Below are positions 32,486 through 40,989 of a stretch of DNA of 64,000 nt, piece after piece. The stretch covers positions 62,001 through 126,000 of the forward strand of contig JAPOZM010000113.1 in the NCBI GenBank assembly GCA_026706075.1. The letters run 5' to 3'. Under the pieces are notes generated by a model, which had not been told where the DNA came from, did not search any database, and worked only from the letters and a program-made list of their open reading frames with translations. The position numbers and the translations under genes were made by a program. Every line of letters starts with the position of its first letter. Position 1 is the first letter of the stretch. The DNA is from Gemmatimonadaceae bacterium (GTDB lineage Bacteria; Latescibacterota; UBA2968; UBA8231).

Positions 32486-34558
32486 CTAGTAGGCGATCCC
32501 CAGGGGGCGGACGGCCGAGGTCGATCGGGCGTCGCCCTCAACTCTCAGTTGCACCAGGTAGAGGCCGGGCGGCAGCGGGTTCCCCCGGTCGTCGCGGCCC
32601 TCCCAGTCGAGGCCGGCGCCGGTGTAGGTGCCGTTGCCGCCCTGGTGCTCGAAGATCGTCGCCCGCCGCTGGCCGCTCACGTCGAGGAGGACCACTTCGA
32701 TGTCGGCGGGGCCCACCACCGTGAGCACTTGGAAGGTCATTCGCAGTCGGTCGTTGACCCCGTCCCCGTTGGGCGTGAGGACCGGCGCATCCAGGGAGAA
32801 GCCGCCGATCAGTCCGCCGCCGGTCACCCCGGGGCTGAGCACGGTGATTCCCGAGTCCCAGCCGGCGTCGGCCTCGTCCAGGGAGGCCGCGTCCCCTCCC
32901 TCCACCCACTGGAAGGCGTCCGTCCCCTCCACCAGGGCCCGGCCCGCGAAGTCGCTGCTGTAGGCCAGGACCTGGTTGACGAAACGGACCTTGAGCACCG
33001 TGCCGTCCTCGGTGATCCGCGGGAAGCGGACGGTGAACCCCTCGTCGGTGAAGGAGGTGATCGCCGCCTCACCCTCGTCTGCGAGCCCGTCCTGCGTCTC
33101 GAAGTCGTGATCGAGGATCGTCGTCCCGTCGGGACCGACGATCTCCACCCCCTCGATCCGCTCGGCCCGGCCCTGGGTGGACAGCTCGAAGCTGTCGAAG
33201 CCCTGCAGCTCGGCGCGCCCCATCTCCGCCCGCACCGCGTAGACGAACCCGGTTGGGCGGGCGGCCTCGACCTCCCGGGGGAAGACCTCGGCCACGAGGG
33301 CGTCGGCCAGGGCCGGCCGGGTGAACTCGAAGGCGATGCTCTCGAGGATCTGGCTCGAGTGCAGCTGCCGGCTCAGGAACTCGACCTGGAACTGGAGGTA
33401 GGTCCGCGGCGCGGGAGAGACGATGCGGGCGCCCTCGGCGCTGAGGCCGTCCGCGGCCGGGTAGGGCGGCGACCAGGGGCTCCAGTTCTCGACGTCGTCC
33501 CTTATGGACCCGCGCTCCCAGAGATCGGCAACCGTCCCGTCGACGGGCAGGCGGAGGAACTCCCTGCGGGAGAGGGGCTCGCCCGGATCGTCGACCGACA
33601 GCGGGATGTCCTCGGCGTTGGGGTTGCCCACCTCGCGGCGGTTGTAGGCGAGGGGCGTGTCGTCGCTGCCGGTGCGGGTGCGGATGACGAGACCGGTGAG
33701 GGCCTCCTCTCCGGTCACGCCCCTTTGCCAGCGCACGTGTCCCCAGTTGCTGGGCGTGCCGAGGTCGATCACGGGGGAGAGGTACCGGCCGGTTGGGAAG
33801 AACCCCTCGCCGAAGATCTGGAACTTCTCGATTTCGAAGGGTATGGCGGTGGTGGCTCGCAGGCGCACGAAGCGCAGGTACCGGGGCGGATCGATCTCCA
33901 CCACCGTCACCGGCTCGGAGTTGTCCTCCACCGTGAGGAGGGACTCCCAGGTGCCCCACGCCGGGAGGCCGGCCTCGTTGAGGAGCAGGCCGTCGTGGAC
34001 CCGCACCTCGAAGTTGCGCAGGAAGTCGTTGTGGAAGGGCGTGGTCGGCGCGGGCAGGAGGGTGTTGCGCGGGAAGAAGCGGAGGCGGTTGACACCGACG
34101 ATGGCCCCCAGATCGACGGTCAACAGAGTGCCCCGGATCTTGTCGCCCTTGCGCTCGAAGGCGGTGCCCGTCGACCTGGGGGTGAGCAGCCCCTGCAGGA
34201 TCTCCGCCAGCAGCCTCCTGTCGATCTCCGTGGACGTCTCGGAGACGATGCTGCCGCCGTTGGCCACCAGACTCGAGGACAGGTTCTCTCCCTCGTCCAG
34301 CTCGACGGGCAGGATCGCCCGGGGATGGTCGGCATGGGCCAGCTCGACCCGGCCGTCCGGGGCGACCCCGATTTCGGTGACCCCCGGGGTGAGGGAAGGG
34401 CGGAACTCGGGCTGGATGGTGGCCACATCCTCCAAACCGGAGACCTCTCCCTCCCAGGTGATGTTGCCGTCCCGGCCGAAGCGCAGTTCCTGGGCGCCGG
34501 CGGCGGGCAGACCCGTGAGCGCCGCCAGGGCCAGGCGGATCAGGACGCCGGCCCTCAC
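32486..34558 (-). CDS. Secreted multidomain protein with FlgD/CHU_C-type C-terminal domain (paralogue 3)
   Basis: The product is 690 residues from a GTG at 34558 that overlaps the upstream stop (GTGA); a signal peptide runs to AGAQ at ~23. A discoidin-like strand TVDLGAIVGVNRLRFFP, then LVIRTRTG and WSPWSPPY, mirror the order in the other two secreted paralogues. The C-terminal domain starts LTPNGDGVND and ends GIAY. A stretch DHDFETQDG and a helical STEIDRRLLAEIL segment are specific to it. It follows the TPR/GT39-like gene with translational coupling. I infer a surface or matrix protein delivered by the same route as its paralogues. Confidence 0.7.
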   Translation of the reverse strand: MRAGVLIRLALAALTGLPAAGAQELRFGRDGNITWEGEVSGLEDVATIQPEFRPSLTPGVTEIGVAPDGRVELAHADHPRAILPVELDEGENLSSSLVANGGSIVSETSTEIDRRLLAEILQGLLTPRSTGTAFERKGDKIRGTLLTVDLGAIVGVNRLRFFPRNTLLPAPTTPFHNDFLRNFEVRVHDGLLLNEAGLPAWGTWESLLTVEDNSEPVTVVEIDPPRYLRFVRLRATTAIPFEIEKFQIFGEGFFPTGRYLSPVIDLGTPSNWGHVRWQRGVTGEEALTGLVIRTRTGSDDTPLAYNRREVGNPNAEDIPLSVDDPGEPLSRREFLRLPVDGTVADLWERGSIRDDVENWSPWSPPYPAADGLSAEGARIVSPAPRTYLQFQVEFLSRQLHSSQILESIAFEFTRPALADALVAEVFPREVEAARPTGFVYAVRAEMGRAELQGFDSFELSTQGRAERIEGVEIVGPDGTTILDHDFETQDGLADEGEAAITSFTDEGFTVRFPRITEDGTVLKVRFVNQVLAYSSDFAGRALVEGTDAFQWVEGGDAASLDEADAGWDSGITVLSPGVTGGGLIGGFSLDAPVLTPNGDGVNDRLRMTFQVLTVVGPADIEVVLLDVSGQRRATIFEHQGGNGTYTGAGLDWEGRDDRGNPLPPGLYLVQLRVEGDARSTSAVRPLGIAY

Positions 34559-36537
34559 TGTCTCATCCCCACGCGGGACTGCAACTGGTCGGTCATCAGG
34601 CTGGTTACCAGCTTCATGTGCCCCTGCAGGTCCTCGCGCTCGCGGTCCCGCTGGTAGCGGACGTATGAGGAGCGGGCCTCCTCCGCCAGGATCTCCTCCC
34701 CGAGGCGCTCGTAGATCAGGGCGAGGTAGTAGTGGGCCCGGTGGTCCTCGGGCCACAGCTCGCGGAGGCGCTCGAAGTGGGCGGCGGCCTCCCGGTGGCG
34801 GCCCTGATCGTGGAGCTGCCTGCCCCTGAGCCCCAGGGCCGCCCCCGAGTCCGGCGCCGTCTCCAGGACCTGCTCCAGCACCTCCGCCGCCTCTGCGTCG
34901 CGTCCAGTGCGGATCAGGAGCTGGGCCAGGACGGGGCCGTACTCGGCCACCCGTCCCTCCTCGAAGAGGCGGCGGCTGGCCTCCTCCGCCTCGGGGAGCC
35001 TGTCGGCGGTCGAGTAGAGCAGGGCCAGCATGCCGCGGGCCCCGGCGTTGCCCGGCTGCGCCTCCAGGGCCTGCTCGTAGGCGTCGATGCCCCCCTCCAC
35101 GTCGCCGCTGCGGACCAAGGCGTCGCCCAGCAGGGTCAGCAGCGAGTCCACGGGCCCGGCCCGGGCCTCGATCAGCTCCCGGTACGATCTCGCCGCCTCG
35201 GCGGCCCGTCCCGAGGTGATGTAGACCTCGGCGAGGGCCCCGCGGGCCTCGTGCTCCCCCGGCCACCGCTGCAGCAGTCTCTCGTAGAGGCCGGCGGCGC
35301 GGATGGCGTCCTCCGAGGCCAGGTAGTGGCCGGCGAGGGCGTTATACGTCTCCAGGCTCTCGGGGTCCAGGGCGAGGGCCGTCTCGTACTCCCGGACCGC
35401 GTTGGCGCGTAGTCCGAGCTGCGCGAAGCCATGGCCGAGCCAGTAGTGCTGGCGGGCCCGGCCGTCGGCGCCCGCATCGCCGGCGTTGAGGCCGGCGGCC
35501 AGCAGGAGGCAGGCTGCCCCCGCTGCCAGCGCCGGTCCCCTCGGAAGACGGGCGATGGCCGTCACCCCGGCGGCGGCGAAGATCAGCAGGACGGGAACGG
35601 CCGCGGCGCGCACCGCCGAGTCGGCGGACGGGAAGAGCAGGGCCTGGGCGGTGAAGCACGCGGCGAAGATCAGCAGGGCGGTCTCCAGGGGCCGCCCGCC
35701 GCGCAGGCGCGAGACGATGCCCGCCAGCGCCAGGGGACCGACCAGGCCGAATGGGAAGGCCAGCCCGTTGTCCCAGAGCAGCACGGAGAGCAGGCTGGAT
35801 TGGTGGCCGCCGTAGTAGGGGTCGAGCTCCGCGAGGAACTCGCCTCCCTGCCAGAGGGCGTGGGTCCGGCGGACGCCCTCGGCCAGTCCCGGAGCGGTCT
35901 CCGGCGTCCACGCCGACCAGAGGAAGGCGGGCAGCAGGACGGCGGCGGTCCCAACGGCCAGGGGCAAGGCCGCACCCCGGTTGCTCCGGACCAGCCAGAG
36001 GGGAAGGGCGAGGGCGAAGAGGCAAACCCACGACTCGGCGAGCACGGCCAGCCCCAGCAGCACCCCCGGCAGCCAGAACCCCCGGGCATGGGAGGAATCG
36101 AAAGCCCTCGCCAGGGCGATCAGGGCGAGCAGCACCAGGCTGGTGGCCAGCACCGGGGGCAGGATCTCGCCGGAGAAGTAGATGGCCGGTCCGTAGAAGG
36201 CGAGGGCCAGGCCGGCGGCGAGGGCCGCCCCGGGCGGGAGAGCGGCCCTCGCCAAGGACCACAGCAGGACGCAGTTGAGGGCTCCCAGCACCACCTGGGC
36301 CGCCCGGGCCAGCTCGAGGTCCACGCCGGCCCCGGCGAGAAGTGCGTCGTAGAGGGAGGCGAACCCGGCCGCCTCGCCCGAGGCCCGTTCGACGTGGGGG
36401 ATGCCGGGCCCCAGGGGGACGTCGCGCAGAGGGTGGCCCCCGGACTGGTGGACGTAGATCCACCGGGCCGCCAGGGCCGCGGCGAAGATGGAGGCCGCCT
36501 GGGCGGCGGCGCTGCTGGTCTTGTCCCTGAGGAGCAT
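34555..36537 (-). CDS. TPR protein with GT39-like membrane domain lacking the catalytic loop
   Basis: The product is 660 residues from the ATG at 36537, two bases after the upstream stop. The N-terminal ~370 residues hold several membrane helices that align with the glycosyltransferase at 21337-23268 (AFYGPAIYFSGEILPP against ALYGPFLYFEGELLPA; FPFGLVGPLAL in both). However, about 30 residues with the DARTY and FWQPPLYPYF motifs are missing, and RYRLP is replaced by DSAVRAAAV. The last ~260 residues are about seven TPR units. It probably no longer transfers sugar; the TPR part may serve as an assembly scaffold within the surface cassette. Confidence 0.7.
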   Translation of the reverse strand: MLLRDKTSSAAAQAASIFAAALAARWIYVHQSGGHPLRDVPLGPGIPHVERASGEAAGFASLYDALLAGAGVDLELARAAQVVLGALNCVLLWSLARAALPPGAALAAGLALAFYGPAIYFSGEILPPVLATSLVLLALIALARAFDSSHARGFWLPGVLLGLAVLAESWVCLFALALPLWLVRSNRGAALPLAVGTAAVLLPAFLWSAWTPETAPGLAEGVRRTHALWQGGEFLAELDPYYGGHQSSLLSVLLWDNGLAFPFGLVGPLALAGIVSRLRGGRPLETALLIFAACFTAQALLFPSADSAVRAAAVPVLLIFAAAGVTAIARLPRGPALAAGAACLLLAAGLNAGDAGADGRARQHYWLGHGFAQLGLRANAVREYETALALDPESLETYNALAGHYLASEDAIRAAGLYERLLQRWPGEHEARGALAEVYITSGRAAEAARSYRELIEARAGPVDSLLTLLGDALVRSGDVEGGIDAYEQALEAQPGNAGARGMLALLYSTADRLPEAEEASRRLFEEGRVAEYGPVLAQLLIRTGRDAEAAEVLEQVLETAPDSGAALGLRGRQLHDQGRHREAAAHFERLRELWPEDHRAHYYLALIYERLGEEILAEEARSSYVRYQRDREREDLQGHMKLVTSLMTDQLQSRVGMRQ

Positions 36538-36539
36538 CC

Positions 36540-39212
36540 CTAGTCCAGACCGGCGAAGATGGTGACGAAGAACTGGTTCGTGGTCCGGGACTCGCGCTCC
36601 TCGAAGGCCCGGTGCTCGACGGAGACGCCGAGGAGCGAGCGCAGGCGGTAGCCCAGGTAGGTGGAGTCGGTGGTGAACTGCACGGCCACCGTGAAGGAAT
36701 CGAAGTCCTGCTCGTCGTCCTCGAGATCGTTGAGGTAGAGGTACTCGACCCCGGTCTGGACCCTGGAGGAGGTCAGGACCCGGGTCTGAACCACGGCTCC
36801 CAGCATTTCGGTGAGGCGAGACCGCCGGCCGGGGCCGAAGAGGCCGCGGCTCTGGCGGGTGTACTCGCTCTTCCACCGCGGCTCCAGGAGGAAGGGGCCG
36901 ATCTGGTGACGGTAGCTCACCTTGTCGATGAGGCCGAAGAAGTAGTCCTCGGGGGAAAGTCCAAGCTCCCGCCGGCGCTCGCCGGACATGCGCTGGTCGT
37001 AGAGGACATGGTTGACCTTGTTGACCACCAGCCACGTGCCCTTCTCCAGGGAGTGGCCGAGAAAGACCTGGTTGATCCAGGTGTCGCGCGCCAGGAGCGG
37101 GTCCTCCACCAGGAGCAGCTCGCCGCCGCGCAGGGTGTTGTCGGGGGCCCACTGCAACAGGCGGTCGGGGATGTCGTCCTGGACCAGCTGGCTCATGAGG
37201 AAGACGCGCAGGCGGCCGAAGCGGGGCGTGTCCGAATCGATGGTGAGCAGCGCGTAGTTGCTGTGGTTCTTCTTGTCGCTGGAGATCAGCTCCTCGCGCA
37301 GCGCCCCCGCCATGACCTTCATCCCCGGTGCGACCTCGGCCCCTCCGTAGAGGTTGAAGCCCTCGTGGTCCTTGCGGTACGGGAAGTCGGGGGCCTCGTC
37401 GTTCTCGTACTGGTCGACCCAGAAGTTGTGGTTCATGTCGACGCCGAAGAGGAACTCCGGCGGGTCGACGCCGAAGCGCAGGAAGGCCTCCTCGTAGTCC
37501 GGCACGGCATTGGACCGGACCCGGTTGTCGTTCTGGTTGAAGTCGGGGACGAAGTCGTTGTTCTGGTCCCAGCCCGGGAAGACCTCCTGGTCGCCCCTGA
37601 GCCAGTCGGCGCGAACCGTGTCGGGGATGCGGTCGTGGTCGTCGTTGTCCTCCACCAGCTCGTACCCGCTCCGGCGCGTATCTCCGTAGTCGATATCCCC
37701 GACCCCGGTGGTGAGGTAGGAGCGCGTGTTGTAGAAGGGGTTCATGCTGTAGGCCTCGCCGAAGAGGAACCAGGGGGCCTTCATCCGGGAGACGTTCACC
37801 ATCCAGGCCGGGGCGCTCTCGGCGCCCTCGATCCCCGAGGAGGAGTGGTGGATTTCCTCGGCGGGGTTGGGATACTTGCGGTAGCTCCAGCTGCGGTCGT
37901 ACTCGCCGTACACGTCCAGGCCGAAGGGCGCCCGGATCTCCAGGCTGCCGCCGGCCACGTGGGTCGCCGTGGGCAGGCCGTAGTGGAAGCGCAGGGTGCG
38001 CAGGTTGGTGATGTCGCGGACGTTGCCCTCGGCCTGGGCCACGAGGAGCAGCACCGGCTGGTCGTGGAAGTCAGTCTGCTTGTCCGAGGTCATCCAGACC
38101 TGGTAGTCGTTGCCCATCTGCAGCTGGAACTCGACCTCGACGATCTCCGCCTTGGTGTACCTCGCATGGTCCAGGAAGCCGGGGCTGTCGAAGTCGTAGA
38201 TCAGCCGGATCTCCTCGGTGCCGTCGGCGGCGATGAAGCCCTGGCGGACGATGCCGCCCTCCACGACCGGCTGGAAGCCGATCTCCCGGCCGCGCTCCCG
38301 GGTGCCGTCCTGGTAGGTGATGAAGATGTCGGACCCGGCGGGGAACCAGGCGGCGCCGCCCTCCCCGTCCTCGGGGGAGTCGTCGCGCAGGACGAGTTGG
38401 ATGAAGCCGATCGGTTCGTTCTGGGCCACCGTCAGCTCGCCGGCGAAGGGGTTCCAACTCGTCTTGTCCCGCAGCGTGTTGGACTGGTGGGCGTTGACGC
38501 CGTGGACCCCGAGCTTGAGGTAGTCGCCGATCTGGGCGGCCAGCCGCCCGCCGAGGAGGCTGGTGTTGTTGGTGCTCAGAACCTCGCGGTCCTGTGTGCT
38601 GCTGCCGCCGGGGCTGCTGATGCGCGAATAGAGCAGGGTGGCCTCGACGCGGTCGGTGCCCAGGTCGAACTGCAGCCCGTCGAAGCGCGGCTTGGAGAAC
38701 ACCATGGGCGTCAGCACCGTGCGCAACTGATTGCTCACGGTCAGGGAGAAGTGGTACTGGCCCTTCTGGTCGTGGGTGACCACGACGCCGGAGAACCAGT
38801 CCCGGAAGCGGTTGGACTTCAACACGGAGCTGCCGAACTGCTCCGGAGTGGTCTGCGAGTTGTTGTAGATCAGCCAGCCCCGGGTGAGGAAGTTGCCGTA
38901 GATGTCGTAGAAGTGCTCCCCCTCGAGGGTGGTGTCGATGTAGCGCTGGTAGTGGTCGCGGGCGTAGTTGGTGTAGTCCCACTGGCGCCAGCGGTAATCG
39001 AGGTAGAGCTCCTGGGGCACGTACCACTTGCGCATTGCCGGGTCGACGGCGTTGAGCATCACCCCCGGCCCCTGGGGGGCGAAGCTGTATTCGTCGCCCT
39101 GAGGCAGGCCCAGCCGGGCGCCGTAGTCCTGCTGGGCCGAGGCCGGCAGCAGGCTCAGGGCGAGCAGCCCCACGAGACCGCGAGCAGCTGCCAGATTGCC
39201 GTGCCGGTTCAT
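36540..39212 (-). CDS. Large outer-membrane beta-barrel-like protein with Asp/Asn-rich calcium-loop segment (paralogue A)
   Basis: The product is 890 residues with a clear signal peptide (cleavage likely near PASAQQ, ~27). Shared features with 29735-32476 begin at the N-terminus (QQDYGARLG, VDPAMRKWYVPQELY) and continue through LTRGWLIYNNSQTTP, VFSKPRFDG and HQSNTL. Residues ~545-620 carry WDQNNDFVPD, NQNDNR, VDMNHNF and ENDEAPDFPY, which resemble calcium-loop repeats. The strand pattern and aromatic final residues (FVTIFAGLD) suggest a large barrel. Its gene is followed two bases later by the TPR/GT39-like gene and preceded 11 bp upstream by the SurA-like lipoprotein gene, which would assist barrel folding. 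Confidence 0.65.
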   Translation of the reverse strand: MNRHGNLAAARGLVGLLALSLLPASAQQDYGARLGLPQGDEYSFAPQGPGVMLNAVDPAMRKWYVPQELYLDYRWRQWDYTNYARDHYQRYIDTTLEGEHFYDIYGNFLTRGWLIYNNSQTTPEQFGSSVLKSNRFRDWFSGVVVTHDQKGQYHFSLTVSNQLRTVLTPMVFSKPRFDGLQFDLGTDRVEATLLYSRISSPGGSSTQDREVLSTNNTSLLGGRLAAQIGDYLKLGVHGVNAHQSNTLRDKTSWNPFAGELTVAQNEPIGFIQLVLRDDSPEDGEGGAAWFPAGSDIFITYQDGTRERGREIGFQPVVEGGIVRQGFIAADGTEEIRLIYDFDSPGFLDHARYTKAEIVEVEFQLQMGNDYQVWMTSDKQTDFHDQPVLLLVAQAEGNVRDITNLRTLRFHYGLPTATHVAGGSLEIRAPFGLDVYGEYDRSWSYRKYPNPAEEIHHSSSGIEGAESAPAWMVNVSRMKAPWFLFGEAYSMNPFYNTRSYLTTGVGDIDYGDTRRSGYELVEDNDDHDRIPDTVRADWLRGDQEVFPGWDQNNDFVPDFNQNDNRVRSNAVPDYEEAFLRFGVDPPEFLFGVDMNHNFWVDQYENDEAPDFPYRKDHEGFNLYGGAEVAPGMKVMAGALREELISSDKKNHSNYALLTIDSDTPRFGRLRVFLMSQLVQDDIPDRLLQWAPDNTLRGGELLLVEDPLLARDTWINQVFLGHSLEKGTWLVVNKVNHVLYDQRMSGERRRELGLSPEDYFFGLIDKVSYRHQIGPFLLEPRWKSEYTRQSRGLFGPGRRSRLTEMLGAVVQTRVLTSSRVQTGVEYLYLNDLEDDEQDFDSFTVAVQFTTDSTYLGYRLRSLLGVSVEHRAFEERESRTTNQFFVTIFAGLD

Positions 39213-39223
39213 CGCCTGACTCC

Positions 39224-40933
39224 TTACCCCTTGGCGTGCCGTTGTTCCAGGCGGTCTTCGAAGACCTGTATGCGATCCCCGTACCTCTCCCGAAGCGACT
39301 CGAAGAGGCCAGAGACCAGGGAGTCCCGCCGCTTGGTACGGAGGTGATGCTGCACGGCCGGGCGCGCCTCATCGAAGGTCCTGAGGCGGCTGCCCTCCCG
39401 CTCCAGGACCCGCAGGATGGCATGGCTGTCCACCCTCTCCAGGTACAGGGGCCCCACCAGCTCGCCCAACGGCGCCGAGAAGGCGGCTTCCACCAGCTCG
39501 GGAAAGCTCTCGGCCAGATGGGGCTGCAGGATCATCTTGCCGCCCCTCTTGTGGATGCCGTGGGAGGCCGTTCCCGGACGGCGGAGGATCTCGGCGAACT
39601 CCGTCCCCGCCTCGATCTCGTCCCGCCAGTCCTTGGCCAGGGCCTCGTCCTTCGCGTGCACCTCCTCGATGCGGGCCGTCTCGGCGGCGCGGAAGACCTC
39701 GCGGTTCGCCTCGAAGTAGGCCCGCACATCCTCCTCGGAGAAGACCAGGCGGTCCTCCACCTCGATCTTCATCAGGTGGTCCAGCAGGATCCCGGCGCGG
39801 GTACGGGACCACCACTCTTCGAAGGCCTCGTCCTCGTGCCACCCCCGTTCCCGGGCCTCGAAGGCGAAGAGGCGGGGGTAGAGAAGCTCCCGCTCGGCGA
39901 TGGAGCGGATGAGAGCGCTGTCGGCCACGGCCGAGCTCCTGGCCATCTTCCGGACCCGGTCGACGAAGTCGGCGGCGGTGACGGGGTTGCCGCCGGCCCA
40001 GGTGAACAGCGGCTGCCCGGCCTGCTCCGGGGTCAGCTCCGGCTGGCGCGCCTCGGCGCGCTCGATCAGGGCCCGCACTCCCTCCTGGTGGAAGCGCACG
40101 TCCTGGTTCCGCCGGAGCAGCTCGACCTCCTCCTCCGTGCGGCGCCACCACTGCTCTCTGTAGAGGAGCTTGCCGACGTCGTCGTCGTAGAGCTGGATCG
40201 GCACCTCCCGGTCCTGCTCGAAGCGGATGATCTGCCAGACGAGGGGCGAGAGGGGGAGCAGGGCGGGCGTTCCCACTGGCAGCGAGAGGAACTCGCTCTG
40301 CGGCACCCGCAGGCGCTTGAGCCCGGGCACGCCGACCCAACCGATGGTGCCGGTCGAGTCGATCCTGGCGTCATTGGCGGCATGCTCTCTGACCAGCGCG
40401 GCGAAATCGGCTCCCGACTTGAGCCGCTCGAACACGTCTTGGGCGTCCCTCTCGCTCCCCCTGACGACGATGCGCTGCAGTAGCCGCTCGCGGTCGAAGC
40501 CCATGTCGTGGAAGGCTCGTTCGATTTCCTTGGGGCCGACCTCGATCCTGGGGGCGATCACCTGGCTATTGAAGCGGCCGGAGAGGTAGGCCCGCTCCTC
40601 GTCCTCCATCTGCCGGACCAGCGCCGTGGTGGTGTCCAGTCCCCGGTTGCGGGCCTCCAGCAGGAGCAGTTCCTGGTCGACCATGGACTCGAGGTGGTCC
40701 CGGTCGGCCTCGACCCCCTCCTGGTCGCTCACCAGGTGGTCGGGCAGGCGGTCGACGAACCTCTCCAGGCCGGCCTCGGTGATCTCGGCATCCCCGACCC
40801 GGGCGAGGACCACCTCGTCGGGGCCGCAGCCAGCGAGGACGGCGGCGAGGACGGCGGGCGCGAGCAATCGCACGCGGCTCTGGAGGAGGATGGAGGAAAG
40901 ACCGGCGGGAAGCTCGGGAATCGGCATGGCCAT
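39224..40933 (-). CDS. Lipoprotein parvulin-type peptidyl-prolyl isomerase / SurA-like chaperone
   Basis: The product is 569 residues from the ATG at 40933 (another in-frame ATG lies at 40927). A lipobox VLAGC with C36 follows a hydrophobic stretch, so it is membrane-anchored in the periplasm. VVLARVGDAEITEAGLERFV right after it is the SurA/PpiC N-terminal pattern. Two parvulin-like segments can be seen: GADFAALVREHAANDARIDSTGTIGWVG near 190-220, and EAGTEFAEILRRPG through GELVGPLYLERVDSHAILRV near 450-510. It heads the - strand cassette, immediately before the barrel gene, and is probably the dedicated chaperone for the large outer-membrane and secreted proteins. Confidence 0.75.
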   Translation of the reverse strand: MAMPIPELPAGLSSILLQSRVRLLAPAVLAAVLAGCGPDEVVLARVGDAEITEAGLERFVDRLPDHLVSDQEGVEADRDHLESMVDQELLLLEARNRGLDTTTALVRQMEDEERAYLSGRFNSQVIAPRIEVGPKEIERAFHDMGFDRERLLQRIVVRGSERDAQDVFERLKSGADFAALVREHAANDARIDSTGTIGWVGVPGLKRLRVPQSEFLSLPVGTPALLPLSPLVWQIIRFEQDREVPIQLYDDDVGKLLYREQWWRRTEEEVELLRRNQDVRFHQEGVRALIERAEARQPELTPEQAGQPLFTWAGGNPVTAADFVDRVRKMARSSAVADSALIRSIAERELLYPRLFAFEARERGWHEDEAFEEWWSRTRAGILLDHLMKIEVEDRLVFSEEDVRAYFEANREVFRAAETARIEEVHAKDEALAKDWRDEIEAGTEFAEILRRPGTASHGIHKRGGKMILQPHLAESFPELVEAAFSAPLGELVGPLYLERVDSHAILRVLEREGSRLRTFDEARPAVQHHLRTKRRDSLVSGLFESLRERYGDRIQVFEDRLEQRHAKG

Positions 40934-40989
40934 CTGGGTCTGGTGAACGCTGGGCCCGGGGCGGGAATATATACGGAAATACCGGCTCC

